Origin: Capronia americana
Lineage: Eukaryota > Ascomycota > Eurotiomycetes > Chaetothyriales > Herpotrichiellaceae
Direction: 5' to 3'
NCBI GenBank assembly: GCA_016110215.1
Contig: JADWQD010000007.1
Span: forward strand, 1,674,001-1,738,000
Length of the DNA: 64,000 bases
Shown here: positions 1 to 11,274 of the stretch, one piece after another
Numbering within the stretch: position 1 is the stretch's first letter
Layout of the letters: each line of letters starts with the position of its first letter
Notes under the pieces: generated by a model
What the model was told of the DNA's origin: nothing
The model's database searches: none
What the model saw: only the letters and a program-made list of their open reading frames with translations
Program-made: the position numbers and the translations under genes

Positions 1-1607
1 TGATGTCGTGGTCGCCTTGTTTATAGCTGTCGGATTCTTCGGTCTACACGGGTGATTGTCAACTGGCGAACGACGGCTAAGCTCAGGTGTGAGGTGGGAA
101 CCGACCATCTCGACCCCGAAGACCTTGTTGATCAAGGTGCTCTTCCCGACGCCCGTCTTGCCACAGACTAAGATCCTGAAAGCCTTCACTCCACTGGCCT
201 GAAGCTCCACGCCTTCCAGCCACGGCGGGATCGCGCCGTCTCCTTCTTCTAGGCACCGATCTCGGTAATCGGCAAGGTCTTTCTTCAGTGACTTGAAGCG
301 ATGTTGTTCGTAGAAGCGTGGATTCCGGTCAAGCAGGCAGACTACCGACGGATGGATGATCGTGCCATAGCTCCCTGCCAGAACCGTCAGTACCAAATGT
401 CAATCAGACTTTGCCTAATCAGGGGCTCTTCAAACCATCATCACACCACCCTATCAGTCCTTTCGAATTGAAAACCTTGGGAGGGTTACTGTACAGCGGA
501 TTCGAAGAATTGATCTGGACGCTGTGCGCCTGATCCGTGTCGGACGAGGTGCCATGCAGGCTCTGAAGGTCGTAGAAGCTGACTTTGATCCCATTGGAAT
601 AGGACATTTGCCATTCGATCTTCTCGCTCTCCTCCAATTTCGGAAGCCCACCGGCGTACTGCGGAAACGCGAGAGATAAGAGACCCGTCCTCGACTGTGC
701 CTGCGACGTCTCGTCCGGGGATTGCAATACGAGGCCCGCTCGTATGCTTTCTATGAGTAACCACTGCAGAGGGTACAGGGAAAGGCCATCCTCGAAGGCA
801 CCGCCGCCGAGGTCATGGTGCGAGCCCACGAACCAGGCTTGGACGAAACTCCGGCCTTCCATGTCCTTTGCTGACGGCGTCTCGATGGCTTCCGCGCCCA
901 GCTGTGCCCTCATCTCGTTGATGGCCAGAGCGTGCCGCAAATGCTGGATCGACGAGACGAACGAAATGTCATGCATAGACTCCTCGACGCTATATTTCAC
1001 CGTGTTGATGATCCCGACAAACTGTATCCGTGGCGGCCGCGTCGTGTGCGTTCTGAGGAATTCAATGATTTTAGGTCCGTTTCGGTTGTCATCTTCCTTT
1101 CGCGCCTTGTACACGTCCAGCGCGCTCTGGTACAGCCTGTCAAAGTACCTCAGCGACGTGCTTTTGGGCAGGTACATGGTCGTGAGAAGCCCAGCCACCG
1201 CGCGGACGAGGAAAGCGCCCCGCCCAAACCCGTACAGAAACAGCTCGTCTTGAGGTTCTTGGATCGTCTCGCACACTTCCTTGACTATCGATTTGATCTG
1301 CTCCTCGTGGTACACTGTCGTGGCTCGGCTTTTCAGCCTCTCTATCCGGCTCGGTCCATCTGCAGCAGCGCGGTAATAGCGCACAATCTGTTCGACAGCA
1401 CGGCCCTGCGCATCGTAGCAGAAGCCACCAGGAATGATACTTTTGATTCGGAAGATGTTGCTGCTGTTGTCATTACCTTTGGTTCTGTCAGCCTGAGTTG
1501 GCGATATGCCGACAGCGTGGTATTTTACCTAACGTTCCATCTTCGGGCCTGTACTCTTCGGCGTCGATGCAGACGATCAGCCGCTTTACATGTGTCCTTG
1601 CGGCCAT
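1..1607 (-). CDS. DUF2235 hydrolase-like domain fused to P-loop GTPase (partial, runs off left edge)
   Basis: The proposed exons are 1534-1607, 436-1484 and 1-374, separated by introns of 49 bp (1485-1533) and 61 bp (375-435). They join in frame to at least 499 residues, and the 3' end lies outside the window. The N-terminus (KRLIVCID, then DGT), a GFGRGAF elbow at residues 110-116, SHHDLGGG near 246-253 and IHPSV near 382 match the DUF2235 (Tle1-type alpha/beta hydrolase) pattern. The usual Ser nucleophile of GFSRGA is Gly here. About 60 residues later comes a Walker A motif, GKTGVGKST (446-454), with LINKVFG after it, typical of TRAFAC-class GTPases. The hydrolase-like part may therefore be a non-catalytic sensor or scaffold. 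The exon 1 donor (GTTAGG) is the least certain point. Function is unknown; a fungal self/non-self receptor is only one speculation. Confidence 0.75.
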
Positions 1608-2258
1608 TGTTGCAGTGGACGGTTGACCGTGTCAAGCCTTGAGATCCTGCTACCGAACGCGTGCGAATGTCATGATTTTGAGATTGAAGCAGATACCGTC
1701 TGCTTGTTCTAGGGCATGAAAGTCTCGGTTGACAAAAGACACCGTTGATGTAACACGGCTCCGCCTGGTTCTCTGAATTCGAGGATTCTGTAAGGAAAGC
1801 GATTTGAGTTAGGAGGTACGATGAACGATCAGCTCGCGGCTCTTGGTTTGGCCTCGGCGATTCAGGGCGCAAACCGTATTGCAATCAGGAGCAGTGGATG
1901 CCTGAAGGACGTCGCGATAGGCTTATCAACGACTTTGCCAGGCACCAACCCTGTCCTATGACGCACCGAAACGCATGGCGAAACATGCTTCCCCTTCCTG
2001 TATTGGCTTGAATCCTCGCGCAAACAGTAAGGCCACCCGTGAGTGGTGGTGCATCTCCTGCAAGATGGATCGAACTCTGGGCCGATACAGCATGTTGGGT
2101 GGGAGCATTCAAATCATATATAGAGTATTGTGTGATATCATTATATATCAATCCTCTCGGTAGGCGTGACGGAGGAAGAGCGTGGATCTGGAGGGGGATG
2201 CAATATCGTCTCCCAGAGTGGGCTGCGCAGGGGCTCGCAGTGGGCCCAGGCAGCGTAT
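1608..2258. other. Intergenic, upstream of the DUF2235 gene
   Basis: This stretch holds the presumed promoter of the DUF2235-GTPase gene and the 3' flank of the sugar transporter. An AT-rich patch lies at about 2105-2155. Open frames here have no recognisable domain, and I see no RNA gene or repeat. Confidence 0.5.
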
Positions 2259-4013
2259 TCAGGCCTTTTCGACCTCCTGCACGCCAATACCACCTTTCCC
2301 TCCGGATGCGCCAACCTCGATAACCTCGACCTTGGCCTTTTCGCCCTCCATGACAACAGCAACCTCTTCCAAACTCGGCCCCTTCGTTTCCGGATAGACG
2401 AAGAAGATTGTTGTTGTCTCGATTGCGAGCCATACCACATACACGATGTAATATTTCCACTCAATGTCTTGGAGCCCGATTGGATTGACGAATTGGTTGA
2501 ACGAGCTGCCGCCACGAGAGAAGAATTGCGTGATGGCCACACCCTTGCTTCGGTGGATGAAGGGGAACACTTCGCAGATAAAGATATATGTCAAAGGCAT
2601 CATCAAGTTATAAAAGCCGTAGTAGATGAATATAAGTGCAACAACCGCAATCGCAGCCGAGTGGTTAGTATGGTCGTTCGAATAGGTGGCTGAGGCTGCA
2701 GTCCAGCATGCGAACATGACCGTCATGCCGATATATGATGTCAAATATTGGCGTCTCCGAGGTAGGATGTGGGCAAGTAGTGCGCCGGTGACACCAGTCA
2801 CCAGGTTCCAGCACGACAGGCCGAGATTGATCTCGTTCTGAGTTCGCTTTTCGGTGATGCCGACCGTGGCCAAAACTTTGCTGAGATAGTAGCTGACAAG
2901 GCCATTTCCAGACCATTGAGAGAACAAGCCCACGCATGCCGCGATGAACACACGTCGTCGGTTGACGCCGGAAGTGACGAGCTCCTTCCAAGGAGTTTTG
3001 GTGCCTTCGATTTCCATGCGGATCGTTTCGCGGATCTGATGGTATTCCGCCGCGACGAATGCACTTGACCGATCACCTTCGGCGTGGTACTTGATTAGGA
3101 TCTCCAGTGCCTCCTCGTGGCGATCCTTCGAGACCAAGAAACGTGGTGATTCCGGGATAAACCTGTACAGGTCAGCGTGTGTTACCTTGTGGGAGATGAG
3201 GCCTGCCTACCAGATGAAAGTGAGCTGCAACATCGAAGGCAGGAGTTGTAGAAGAGAGGGTAGGCGCCACGACCAATTGCTGTCCCAGGAGTACGTTCCC
3301 AGCGTGATACCTGCAGCCAGGATTGCACCTGCATACCAGCTTTCATTGAACAGACCGACAATGACAGATCGTTCCTTGGGATATGCCAGTTCGGCAATAA
3401 GCTGGGATGCTCCGCTGATCGCGTACACAATTCCCATTCCAAGAATGATTCTGGCAACAAGAAACATGGCGACTATTTGAGACCATCAGCATCTGACGAA
3501 ATGGGCTGGACGGCGTGTACATACTGTCAACTGCTGCAGTCTGCAAGATTGCTCCAATAGTGATGATCACGCTGCCGACGATAATGCAAACTTTGCGGCC
3601 GAAACGATCGTTGATGTATGGCACCAGTGGCACTGCACACGCCGCACCGATGGAGAAGGCTGCGGTCATAACACCAAGAAGAGCACCGCTGGGACTGTTG
3701 AAGTCTGCGAGCAGTTAGGAAGCTGTATTGTGCAAAATGTATCTCTGGCTTACAATCTTGCCAGGGCTGAACGGCCTGAAGCCCGTTAAGAACGCTACCG
3801 TCGTAACCTGAAGTCATTTCGACACCGAGCCTAACCACAACTATGTCAGTTCTCTCTTTCAGAGTTCGAAGGTAGGGTCGGATCTGGTGCATGATATTGG
3901 ATGGTCGAAGGAACGCAGGGGCTCCGGGGTTGGCGTGGATGGAGTAAAGAGAAACTTACGCCGCAGGGACAAGGCACAAATACAGGCTTCGGAGATTCTT
4001 CTTCCTGTACCAT
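2259..4013 (-). CDS. MFS sugar transporter (lactose/hexose permease-like)
   Basis: Five exons (3960-4013, 3754-3883, 3525-3704, 3211-3472, 2259-3162) join in frame to 509 residues, the usual size of a fungal sugar porter (TC 2.A.1.1). Introns are 76, 49, 52 and 48 bp with good GT/AG borders. Family marks are SGYDGSVLNGLQ in the first membrane segment, NDRFGRK in the loop after segment 2, PESPRFL before the central loop, and PETKGPSLEE after segment 12. About twelve hydrophobic segments are visible. It should move a mono- or disaccharide with protons across the plasma membrane. The start at 4013 has a good context (ACCATGG). The first intron is the least certain. The GH5 gene lies next in the same orientation, so glycoside products are plausible substrates, but that is inferred from position only. 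Confidence 0.9.
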
Positions 4014-4548
4014 GGTGTTGTATCTTGTGCAATTAGGTGAGCAATTTCAGACACCTTTGCGACATCTGTGGCGGCGACATCATGACCCGCTACCGCTTTC
4101 GACATGCTGGCTGAAGCTGATCGAGGGACCTGTAGATTTTGGTTAAAGGGCCTTCGCAGGACTTGCAGGTGGGACGACCAGAAGGAGCTGCAGCGACTTT
4201 TATGTAGAATCGCAGGACACTGGTTCCATAACTCTCATCATCTGCCGGGCCGGAAGGCCATGTGGAAGTATATCGCAGCCTTGCTCGCTGATGCACCCCG
4301 CACCAGTCCCGGCATACCCCCAAACGATTGGAGTTGGTATCCACCGCCCATCAAGAATTGAATTTAGGCGAGAAAACTGATTGAGGCAGAAAGGCAAGCG
4401 GCCAAACTCAAGCGGTCCAAGACGGAGAATGGCCGTAGACACAGCGAAATCCGGCCACCCATGGTCGAAAGGAGTGATGTTTGCTGCAGAACTCGGCGTG
4501 GACACGAGGATTAGATGAATTGCCAAGTGCTGGTTGATATTGCTAAAT
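4014..4548. other. Intergenic between sugar transporter and GH5 gene
   Basis: This stretch holds the transporter promoter and the GH5 3' flank. No further gene, RNA or repeat is evident. Confidence 0.5.
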
Positions 4549-6022
4549 CTATTTTCCACCGGAGCTTGTGGCGATGGCGGCATAGTCGGACATGATCTTG
4601 TTCAGGCCGTCCCTCTGGACACAATTGTCGAAGCTGAAGCTCTTTGCCAATTCCTCCAGAGCGGCTTGGTCCTTGTCGCGAAAGAGCTCGGCAAATTCTT
4701 GACAGAACGTCTCCGCAAGGAAGGTCTGCAGGACTTGACGCTCAATATGCCTTGCAGTGTTCCACGTGGACGGGTAGACGTCCTTAGCCGTGGGCGAGAC
4801 GGAATCTATCCAGCTGACAAGGGGTTGGATGAGATCTTCCACTTCTTTCGATGGGTACTTTCCCCATGCGTCCAGTTGCAGGCGCTTCTTCTTCTCCAGG
4901 ATTGGCTCAACCAGCTTGTTCCATGCCGAGTCGGGCGAAGTGTAAACCATCCCTTGAAGACCGACATCCTTCCAGAGCCAGATAGACCAGGGTATCTGGA
5001 ATTTGTCGTAGATGCGGAGCTGCTCGCCTAACATGTTATAGCGTTTCTGATTCACTTCCTCCGCGTTCTCGTCCCATTTTGGATTGGCATAGACCGGACC
5101 GAACTCGCCGTTCCAAATGGCAGTGTTATGCGTCCTTTGGAACTCTGACTTACGCAAGAACTGCCGTTCGAGCCTCTCTTTTTGCTCAGCGGTGCCTTCG
5201 TACGGCCGGCCGGTAGGAAATCCCATCATACTGTAGTCATGAAGAGCGTAGACGCAATTCGGGAGGACCGTATCGAACCCCTTCCATTCTGCTGCAAACG
5301 TATTTCCATCCAGCCACAAGATATGGTCGGGATCAATCGCCCTGATTGCTTTCTCAAACCGAGCATAGAAGGCAGGAAGACGGACGTGTTTCGGGTCGCA
5401 GGGCTCGTTGATCGGATTGTATCCAGCAATCCAGGGGTTGCCCTTGTAACGCTGTGCGAGCTGCTCCCAAAGCCAGACGGTGCGATCCTGGTGGTCTTTA
5501 TAGTCCCAAAATGCGGCGTAACTCGTCGTGTTGTCAGAGTGCCACCCTGGGCTCTGGCCTCCGGGCACGGTGTGCATATCCAGGATGGTATAAATGCCTT
5601 CCTTCGCGCAAAGGTCAATCACACGGTCCAAATGCTTGAATCCACTTTCCTTGAGTACTCGCGGATTCATGTCATCTTCGAAGTGCCGGTAGTTGAAAGG
5701 GATGCGAATGCAATTCAAGCCCAATGACTTGAAGAACTTCGCATCACTCTCAGTGAAGAAGTAGTACAGCCATCGGTCAAAGAAGAAGTCATATTTCTCC
5801 TGGCCGATGACCTCCAGCATCGCCGCGCGAACACTCGATTCATGGCCTGGATAACCAATAATGAAGTTCTCCATGCTGTTCAACATAAGCATGTGAGCGT
5901 TCTCGAATCAGAGGATCATAATACTTGAGCCATCCTCCTATTGCACAGCCTCGCAGGATAACCGGCTTGCCATCGTTGCCGACGACCTGGGTTCCTTTGA
6001 CTTTCAGTATACCTGTCGCCAT
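4549..6022 (-). CDS. Glycoside hydrolase family 5 enzyme
   Basis: Two exons (5925-6022, 4549-5875) with a 49-bp intron (5876-5924) give 474 residues. Splicing restores GGWLNMENFI followed by GYPGHE, a run typical of intracellular fungal GH5 proteins. The GH5 catalytic pair is visible: the acid/base Glu in NPINEP and the nucleophile Glu in NGEFGP. Other barrel marks include RIPFNYRHF after strand 2 and DMHTVPGGQ after strand 3. No signal peptide is seen (it starts MATGILKVKG), so it probably works inside the cell. That would suit hydrolysis of imported oligosaccharides or beta-glucosides, or of glycolipids. The GH5 subfamily and substrate cannot be fixed from the sequence. It lies between a sugar permease (same strand) and a Zn2Cys6 regulator (divergent). 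Confidence 0.9.
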
Positions 6023-7107
6023 TTTTGCTTGATTTCACCGAATGTCTTCGATTGTACTCCCAAGTTTGCTAGGGATCGTCGGGGAGAGAATCCAGGATAT
6101 CTGATGGTGCCTGCCATCAAAACACGTCTTGCACGCGCCTTCTCCAACTTCTACGAGCCTTGGAGGCATGAGTATTTAGCCTGAATTGAAACTGACCTCG
6201 GAGCCAACTGTGGGGCGGGATAGCATTGGCATTGCCAATATTTGGGTAAATCGGCAAGGAGACCGGTGAGAAACGAAGGGCTTCGGTCGCGACGCCGCCT
6301 TGGCCAGTTCGCTGTCAGTGAAGTGCATGTCAGACAAAGGTGAAAAGAGAGTGACAAAAGCTACTGCGTGGAATTGCGACGATTGGCGTTGTGCATCAAT
6401 CGGAACACTGCTCCGCTGTAGCCAAGACTACGGTAGGTCATTTATTCCCGTTTGTCGCCTGCGTAGCCACACAACCCACCACTGTTTCATCGGCTTCCAG
6501 AGCCCGAGATAAGCCAATAGTCACGATATCCTCTTCCCTCTTCGGATCTCTTGGCCGAGACGTGTTCCACATGCCTATCTCGAGCCGTCGGCTGCGTACT
6601 CGGAGGAACCCTGGTTGCTCTTGGACATCCCTTCCGATCGGGTCTATCCAGCCTCATCAATTGGCACACAGAGTCCTTGTGTCTGCCTTTCGCATCCGGC
6701 TGCCTGGTTCGCATCAGCGGCTACAGGAGGCCGTGAGCGGATCGGGTTTCCGACTGCATATGTCTATCCCACTACGGTAAGTAACGAGCACGGCTGACCG
6801 GTGAGGTTGTAGGATGGACAACTCGAGTTTCAGCGTCGCTCATGCCGACATTCCCTGCTGATAGACGCTAAAGACAGTGTAGGCGCAAGCTAGGCTCCGA
6901 TTGACGCTGTGGTATAAAGGCCCCGGGAAACAGCGTTGGAAGCCAAAGCGATCTGGAGCACCCTGTGCTTCACTGGTAGAGCTTAGAATGGTCCTGCAGA
7001 CCTACAACAGACCTCTAGCGTACGCAGGAAGACAAGTGGACAGGCGCTCCGCTTTCGACTTATCTCTATCCCGAGTCTCCAACTCTGCTCGCTGAGTATA
7101 CGACAAA
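6023..7107. other. Divergent intergenic region, GH5 gene and Zn2Cys6 regulator
   Basis: This 1.1-kb stretch lies between two diverging genes and must hold both promoters. Several frames are open but none shows a known domain. I see no RNA gene or strong repeat. Confidence 0.5.
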
Positions 7108-9326
7108 ATGCAGTCTGCAGACGCAGGCACCTATAATGCCAGGCCGCCCTCCTACGACTCGTCGAGACGTTCGGCCTTGGCGTGCAATCGCTGCAGAGGA
7201 CGCAAAACGAAGTGCTCTGGATCTCCTCCTGACCCGTGTCCGACGTGTAAGGATGCCGGGGCAGAATGTGTCTACACCGAGTCTGAAAGAAGAGTCTCCG
7301 TTCCAGAAAGGTAAGGCTAAGTTGACCACGTCGGAGGACTATATTGAGACCAGTAGTTACTTGCAGGATCTCCAAGCTCGGGCTCGGGCCGCCGATGAAC
7401 GTAAGTGTTCCTGAGGTGGCTCAATCTATTGCCGTCACCACCTCCTGACCAGCTCAAAAGTGCTGACGTCCCCAACAGTGAGATCGAACCATACGAGTCT
7501 TGCGACGCCCAGCATAATCGAAGAAGATCCCGGGACAGACGACGATGACTGGTGGTACAAGGGCATGGACACACTCCTCCTAACCCGATCAGGAGAGCGA
7601 CGATACGTTGGCAAAGCCGCTGCAATGTATTTGGCTCAGAAGCTCAGCCCAACACCCGAAACGAGCCTCGCCTGGGATTCGAACCCCATGTACAAGTCAT
7701 CTTTGAAGCGGCCGTCTTCTCTAACCTTGCCACAACTACCACCCTACGATTTTGCAAGGCGACTTTTTGCTGCTCAGCACATCTACATCGGTACTATCTT
7801 TTCCTTCCTACAGCCACACGTCTTCGAATCAAGACTCCAAAGGGTCTATAGCAACTCCCTGGACCTGGCCAAACAAGATGATTGTCTCGCTTTCTGCCAG
7901 GTACTGCTCATCTTTGCTTATGGCCAGATGTACTCGGTCAATCAGTGGTCTGGAAGCGACGGACCGCCTGGGTTCACTTTCTTCAAGCATGCTCTATGGC
8001 TTCTTCCAGACCTCTATCAGGAGGGCTCCGTCATGTTTGTCGAGGTCCTGGGCCTGCTGGCACCGTACATGCAAAATGTGAATCGGAAGGACGCAGCGTT
8101 CCAGTACATCGGCTTGGCTTTGCGCATGGCGATCTCCCTGGGACTTCATCAAGAAGTGGACGACTCTGCCATGGATATGGTGGAGAGGGAACATCGAAGG
8201 AGAGTATGGTGGTCCGTGTACAGCATGGACAGAATCATCTCTGTCAAATCCGGCAACCCCATATCCATCCACGATGAAGACATTGACGTAGCCTTGCCGA
8301 GCCCCATTCCAGGCGTGGACCCGGATCTGTCCCCTCCCCGGGTGCTGGCCCACTATACGCAGCTGTCAAGAATCCTAGGACGGATCGGGAGCGAAATCTA
8401 CCGAAAGAAGCTCAAGTCTGGTTCCAGCCTACTGGCTTCTGTCCAAAGCATCATGAATGATTTGGCGAACTGGCTCAAAAACGTCCCCATGGAGTTGAGA
8501 ATTGATTTTTCGGCACTGGACCAACCCATATCGCGCGAGGCAGTGTCGACGTTTCTTCACTACTATCAATGCATCAACATGACGGCTAGACCTTTACTGC
8601 TTTCTGTTACTCAGCGAAGGCTGCAAGCACTCGCCACTGGGACGGCTCCTTCTGACTGGAGGGAAGGACTCTCTCCTAACGTCGTTTCCGTGATTGACTC
8701 GGCAATCTCAGCAGCCTGTGCTAGTACTCTGATTATGGCAGCCGCAGCGAAGCAGGGTCTATACGGTGAGTCCCCCAATGTTTGACGAGGGCTCACAAGT
8801 TTAATCGTTTGCAGCAACTTATGGCTTCATGGATGGAGAGCACGCCTTCTCAGCCTCGCTTACGCTGGTCATGGTCAACGTGGCATTTCCATACAACAGG
8901 AGAGATGCGAAAGCGATGGAAACAGCGCTCTCCGTCCTCCGTGGTATGGCGGAGAAAGGGAACGAGTACATCCAAAGAAGGCTGACCCTTCTAACGAACC
9001 TTCGTGCAACCATTGGACGGAGATCACCAGAGATGCGGCCACATCAGACCGAAATGGAGACGATTCCAAATGACCAAGTTCCGGAAGTGCAGGAGTTCAA
9101 TTTACCACATAACTTGCCGTACATGGCGCCCTTGCCGCTCGAGGACACCTCCTTTGAGCTAGCCAATAACTTCTACCCCTTCCAGGACGTCTCCCTAGAT
9201 TTCCAGCTCGATGACGATCCAAAGTTCTGGGAAGAAATTTATGGAGACATAGACATTGATATGGAGACAGGCTGGATCGAGAACGCTTTGCGGAATGAAG
9301 CACAGCAAGGTCAAGGGACTATCTAA
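7108..9326 (+). CDS. Zn2Cys6 transcription factor with fungal_trans domain
   Basis: The exons are 7108-7310, 7354-7400 (an acceptor at 7357 is equally possible), 7479-8765 and 8815-9326, giving about 682 residues. The N-terminus carries the binuclear cluster CNRCRGRKTKC ... CPTCKDAGAEC at about residues 26-54, and a short basic/coiled linker (YLQDLQARARAAD) follows. The middle region has the fungal-specific transcription factor domain, seen in the YIGLALRMAISLGLH and RRRVWWSVYSMDR motifs. The C-terminus is acidic (several DD/DID clusters), as expected of an activation region. It should be a nuclear DNA-binding regulator. Divergence from the GH5 gene and nearness to the sugar permease suggest, but do not prove, local control of that pair. 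It converges with the DUF1445 gene, with about 100 bp between stop codons. Confidence 0.92.
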
Positions 9327-9426
9327 TAGGTATAATGGGACATGTAGGATGATCAACGGAGCCTAGTCTCTTGGGTCACTGTACAATCATTCGAAGGGCG
9401 TCAAAGTCATCTATGCGAAACAACCA

Positions 9427-10374
9427 TCAATGCAACCTCTCAGGCAGAATATCCCAATCTCTGATATCTAGCACGATCATATGTCCCGGAGCGTGGCCTA
9501 GAACAGTGCCCTCCAACGCCGCTTGCCGAACTGCCTCCTGCGGAGTCACGCCGCACCCCCAGAACACCGGGACGACGTCTACAGTCTCGGCGCTGGTCTC
9601 CTTCGAAAGGAGTGAACCGTCAGCCCGCACCGGACTATCACCAAATTCCGGCTGAGTGATATCCTTGATGCCGAGACGCGCCACAGCATCCCATCCCCAA
9701 TCGATGGGTTCTCCATGAGTGGCGACATAGGGACGAGTGATGTCCCTTATCCGCTCAATGTCTCGTCGCTGATACAACCTCATTGAAACGACATAGGACG
9801 AATTCCTGAACACGCCAGCCGGACACAGTGGCAGGCTCGTCCGATACATCGGCACGTTCCTTCCATGAGCCATATGAGCGGGGACCAGTCCCGCTGCAGC
9901 GAGTGCGGTCTCGAAACTGAAGGAGCAGCCGATCAGGAAGCCGACGTGCTCTTCTGTCCATTCCGCCTCGGCGTTCAAGCATTGAGATTTCGTCACAACG
10001 CCATTCTCGTACACCATGTACCTTGGGAAATCGTGGCGGAGGTCCACGCTGTCGGCGATCTGTTTGCCAGTCACGCCGGGGATGTGTGACTTCAACGCGT
10101 CCCAGCCGCCGGCATATTCTGATTCAGCCAGTAATGGACACGGCACGGGATTTCTTTGGCACAGAAGGCGGAAGTCGGGCGCGTATCGTGCAGGCATGGC
10201 GATGAGGTTCGCTTGCACGTACGTTGGTGCGGATCCTGATGTTTGTCCTGTGAAGATACCTGAGCGGGCTGCAAGGCGAATGCTTTCACCTGTTTCTTCG
10301 GTCCCTGGCTGTGGTACTCTAGATTTGGTGTATTTCGGCTCGTTGACTGTGCCGTCCAGTGCGATTGGAGCCAT
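9427..10374 (-). CDS. DUF1445 / D-glutamate cyclase-like protein (putative hydro-lyase)
   Basis: This is an intronless frame of 315 residues from the first ATG at 10374 (context CAAACATGG). The frame is open further upstream but has no ATG there. Family motifs are clear: ANLIAMPARYAPDF, then RNPVPCPLL, GCSFSFE, and near the end WGCGVTPQEA and APGHMIVLDIRDW. The family was long annotated as putative hydro-lyase. Human C14orf159 (DGLUCY), which carries this domain, acts as D-glutamate cyclase, so a role with an amino-acid or oxoacid derivative is reasonable. No targeting signal is obvious. The gene ends about 100 bp from the convergent Zn2Cys6 gene. Confidence 0.9.
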   Translation of the reverse strand: MAPIALDGTVNEPKYTKSRVPQPGTEETGESIRLAARSGIFTGQTSGSAPTYVQANLIAMPARYAPDFRLLCQRNPVPCPLLAESEYAGGWDALKSHIPGVTGKQIADSVDLRHDFPRYMVYENGVVTKSQCLNAEAEWTEEHVGFLIGCSFSFETALAAAGLVPAHMAHGRNVPMYRTSLPLCPAGVFRNSSYVVSMRLYQRRDIERIRDITRPYVATHGEPIDWGWDAVARLGIKDITQPEFGDSPVRADGSLLSKETSAETVDVVPVFWGCGVTPQEAVRQAALEGTVLGHAPGHMIVLDIRDWDILPERLH

Positions 10375-10950
10375 GTTTGCCTGGTCCAAAGGGGTAATGT
10401 CTGGATATTGCTTAGATTCTGCTCTGACCTGGATGATTGCAATGTTCAGCACGCAACAAACTGTCGGTCTTTAAAAGTGGCAAGTTGGATCTATACTCTA
10501 CCTCACCGGTTATGCAGCATCGCTGTTCTCCGGTCGGTGGACGTCAGTTGCCAATGATCGGCAAGCACGCTAGGAAGGGCTTCCCGATCTGCTGCTCCGT
10601 GTCGGTATGATGTTCCTATCAGCGAGGCGCGGTGCCTGCGGCCGCCAACACAACGCTCGCCAAGGGGCTCGGAGCGTTTGACGGTCATCAAAGTCGGACG
10701 CTTCAATATGAGCTCTCCTGGAGCCCCTGACTTGCTTCGCTCACGGGGATGCCTGCGAAAGATGGGGAAGACACGCCAAATGAGGGAACATGGTCATGGA
10801 ATTTGGTCGACACACATATATATTGTGAGTCCAGCATCGGATGGCTTTATGAACTAGTTCTCTGAACGGTTCTGCCGCTCGTGGCACCAGATCTCTAACC
10901 CCCTCCCTCGGGTCTGTAGCTTTCCTGCCACGTCATCGGTCATGGCCATT
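10375..10950. other. Intergenic upstream of DUF1445 gene
   Basis: This holds the promoter of the DUF1445 gene and the 3' flank of the EthD-like gene. I see no further gene, RNA or repeat. Confidence 0.45.
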
Positions 10951-11274
10951 TCAAGACGTTCCAACAAGCGATCCGCCGAGAAAAACTGGCCCCTTGTTGC
11001 TGAAGTTCGGGACATCACCGAAGACAGGACCCGCGTCCTCCGAACTCAAGGCCGCGCCCAGTTGCTCGGGGGTGTCGAAGATCAAAGTGGCGCCAACACT
11101 ATACTTGGGCTTCGCGCCGTCCGCGCCAGGCCCGTACTGAAGCACTTCCCATCTCTTGAGGCCGTGTTTGCCAAATCGCTCCATCACCAAGGGCATGTGT
11201 GTCTTGAGGTAGTAATCCATGTCGAAGGTGGCATCGTCTTCGTTGGGGTAGAGGACTGTCGCGTGGAAAGGCAT
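10951..11274 (-). CDS. EthD-domain small protein
   Basis: The protein has 107 residues from the first ATG at 11274. The frame is open upstream to about 11382 without an ATG, so a spliced 5' exon is possible. The pattern MPFHATVLYPNED, then a DYYLKTHMPLV segment, then a C-terminal FGDVPNFSN stretch, fits the EthD / dimeric alpha-beta barrel family. Members are small ferredoxin-fold proteins that act as dimers; some are monooxygenases or cyclases in polyketide or ether metabolism. No partner polyketide synthase is present in the window. Reaction and substrate are unknown. Confidence 0.8.
   Translation of the reverse strand: MPFHATVLYPNEDDATFDMDYYLKTHMPLVMERFGKHGLKRWEVLQYGPGADGAKPKYSVGATLIFDTPEQLGAALSSEDAGPVFGDVPNFSNKGPVFLGGSLVGTS

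Noticed and set aside
932..1642. Long + strand frame over the DUF2235 gene
   Set aside because: It is an opposite-strand shadow of the real gene and shows no domain.
1885..2460. 191-codon minus frame upstream of the sugar transporter end
   Set aside because: It overlaps the transporter's last exon in another frame and has low-complexity, Arg-rich composition.
7670..7690. tRNA-like B-box string on the minus strand
   Set aside because: It lies inside Zn2Cys6 coding sequence; the stem does not pair and no A box or acceptor stem is present.
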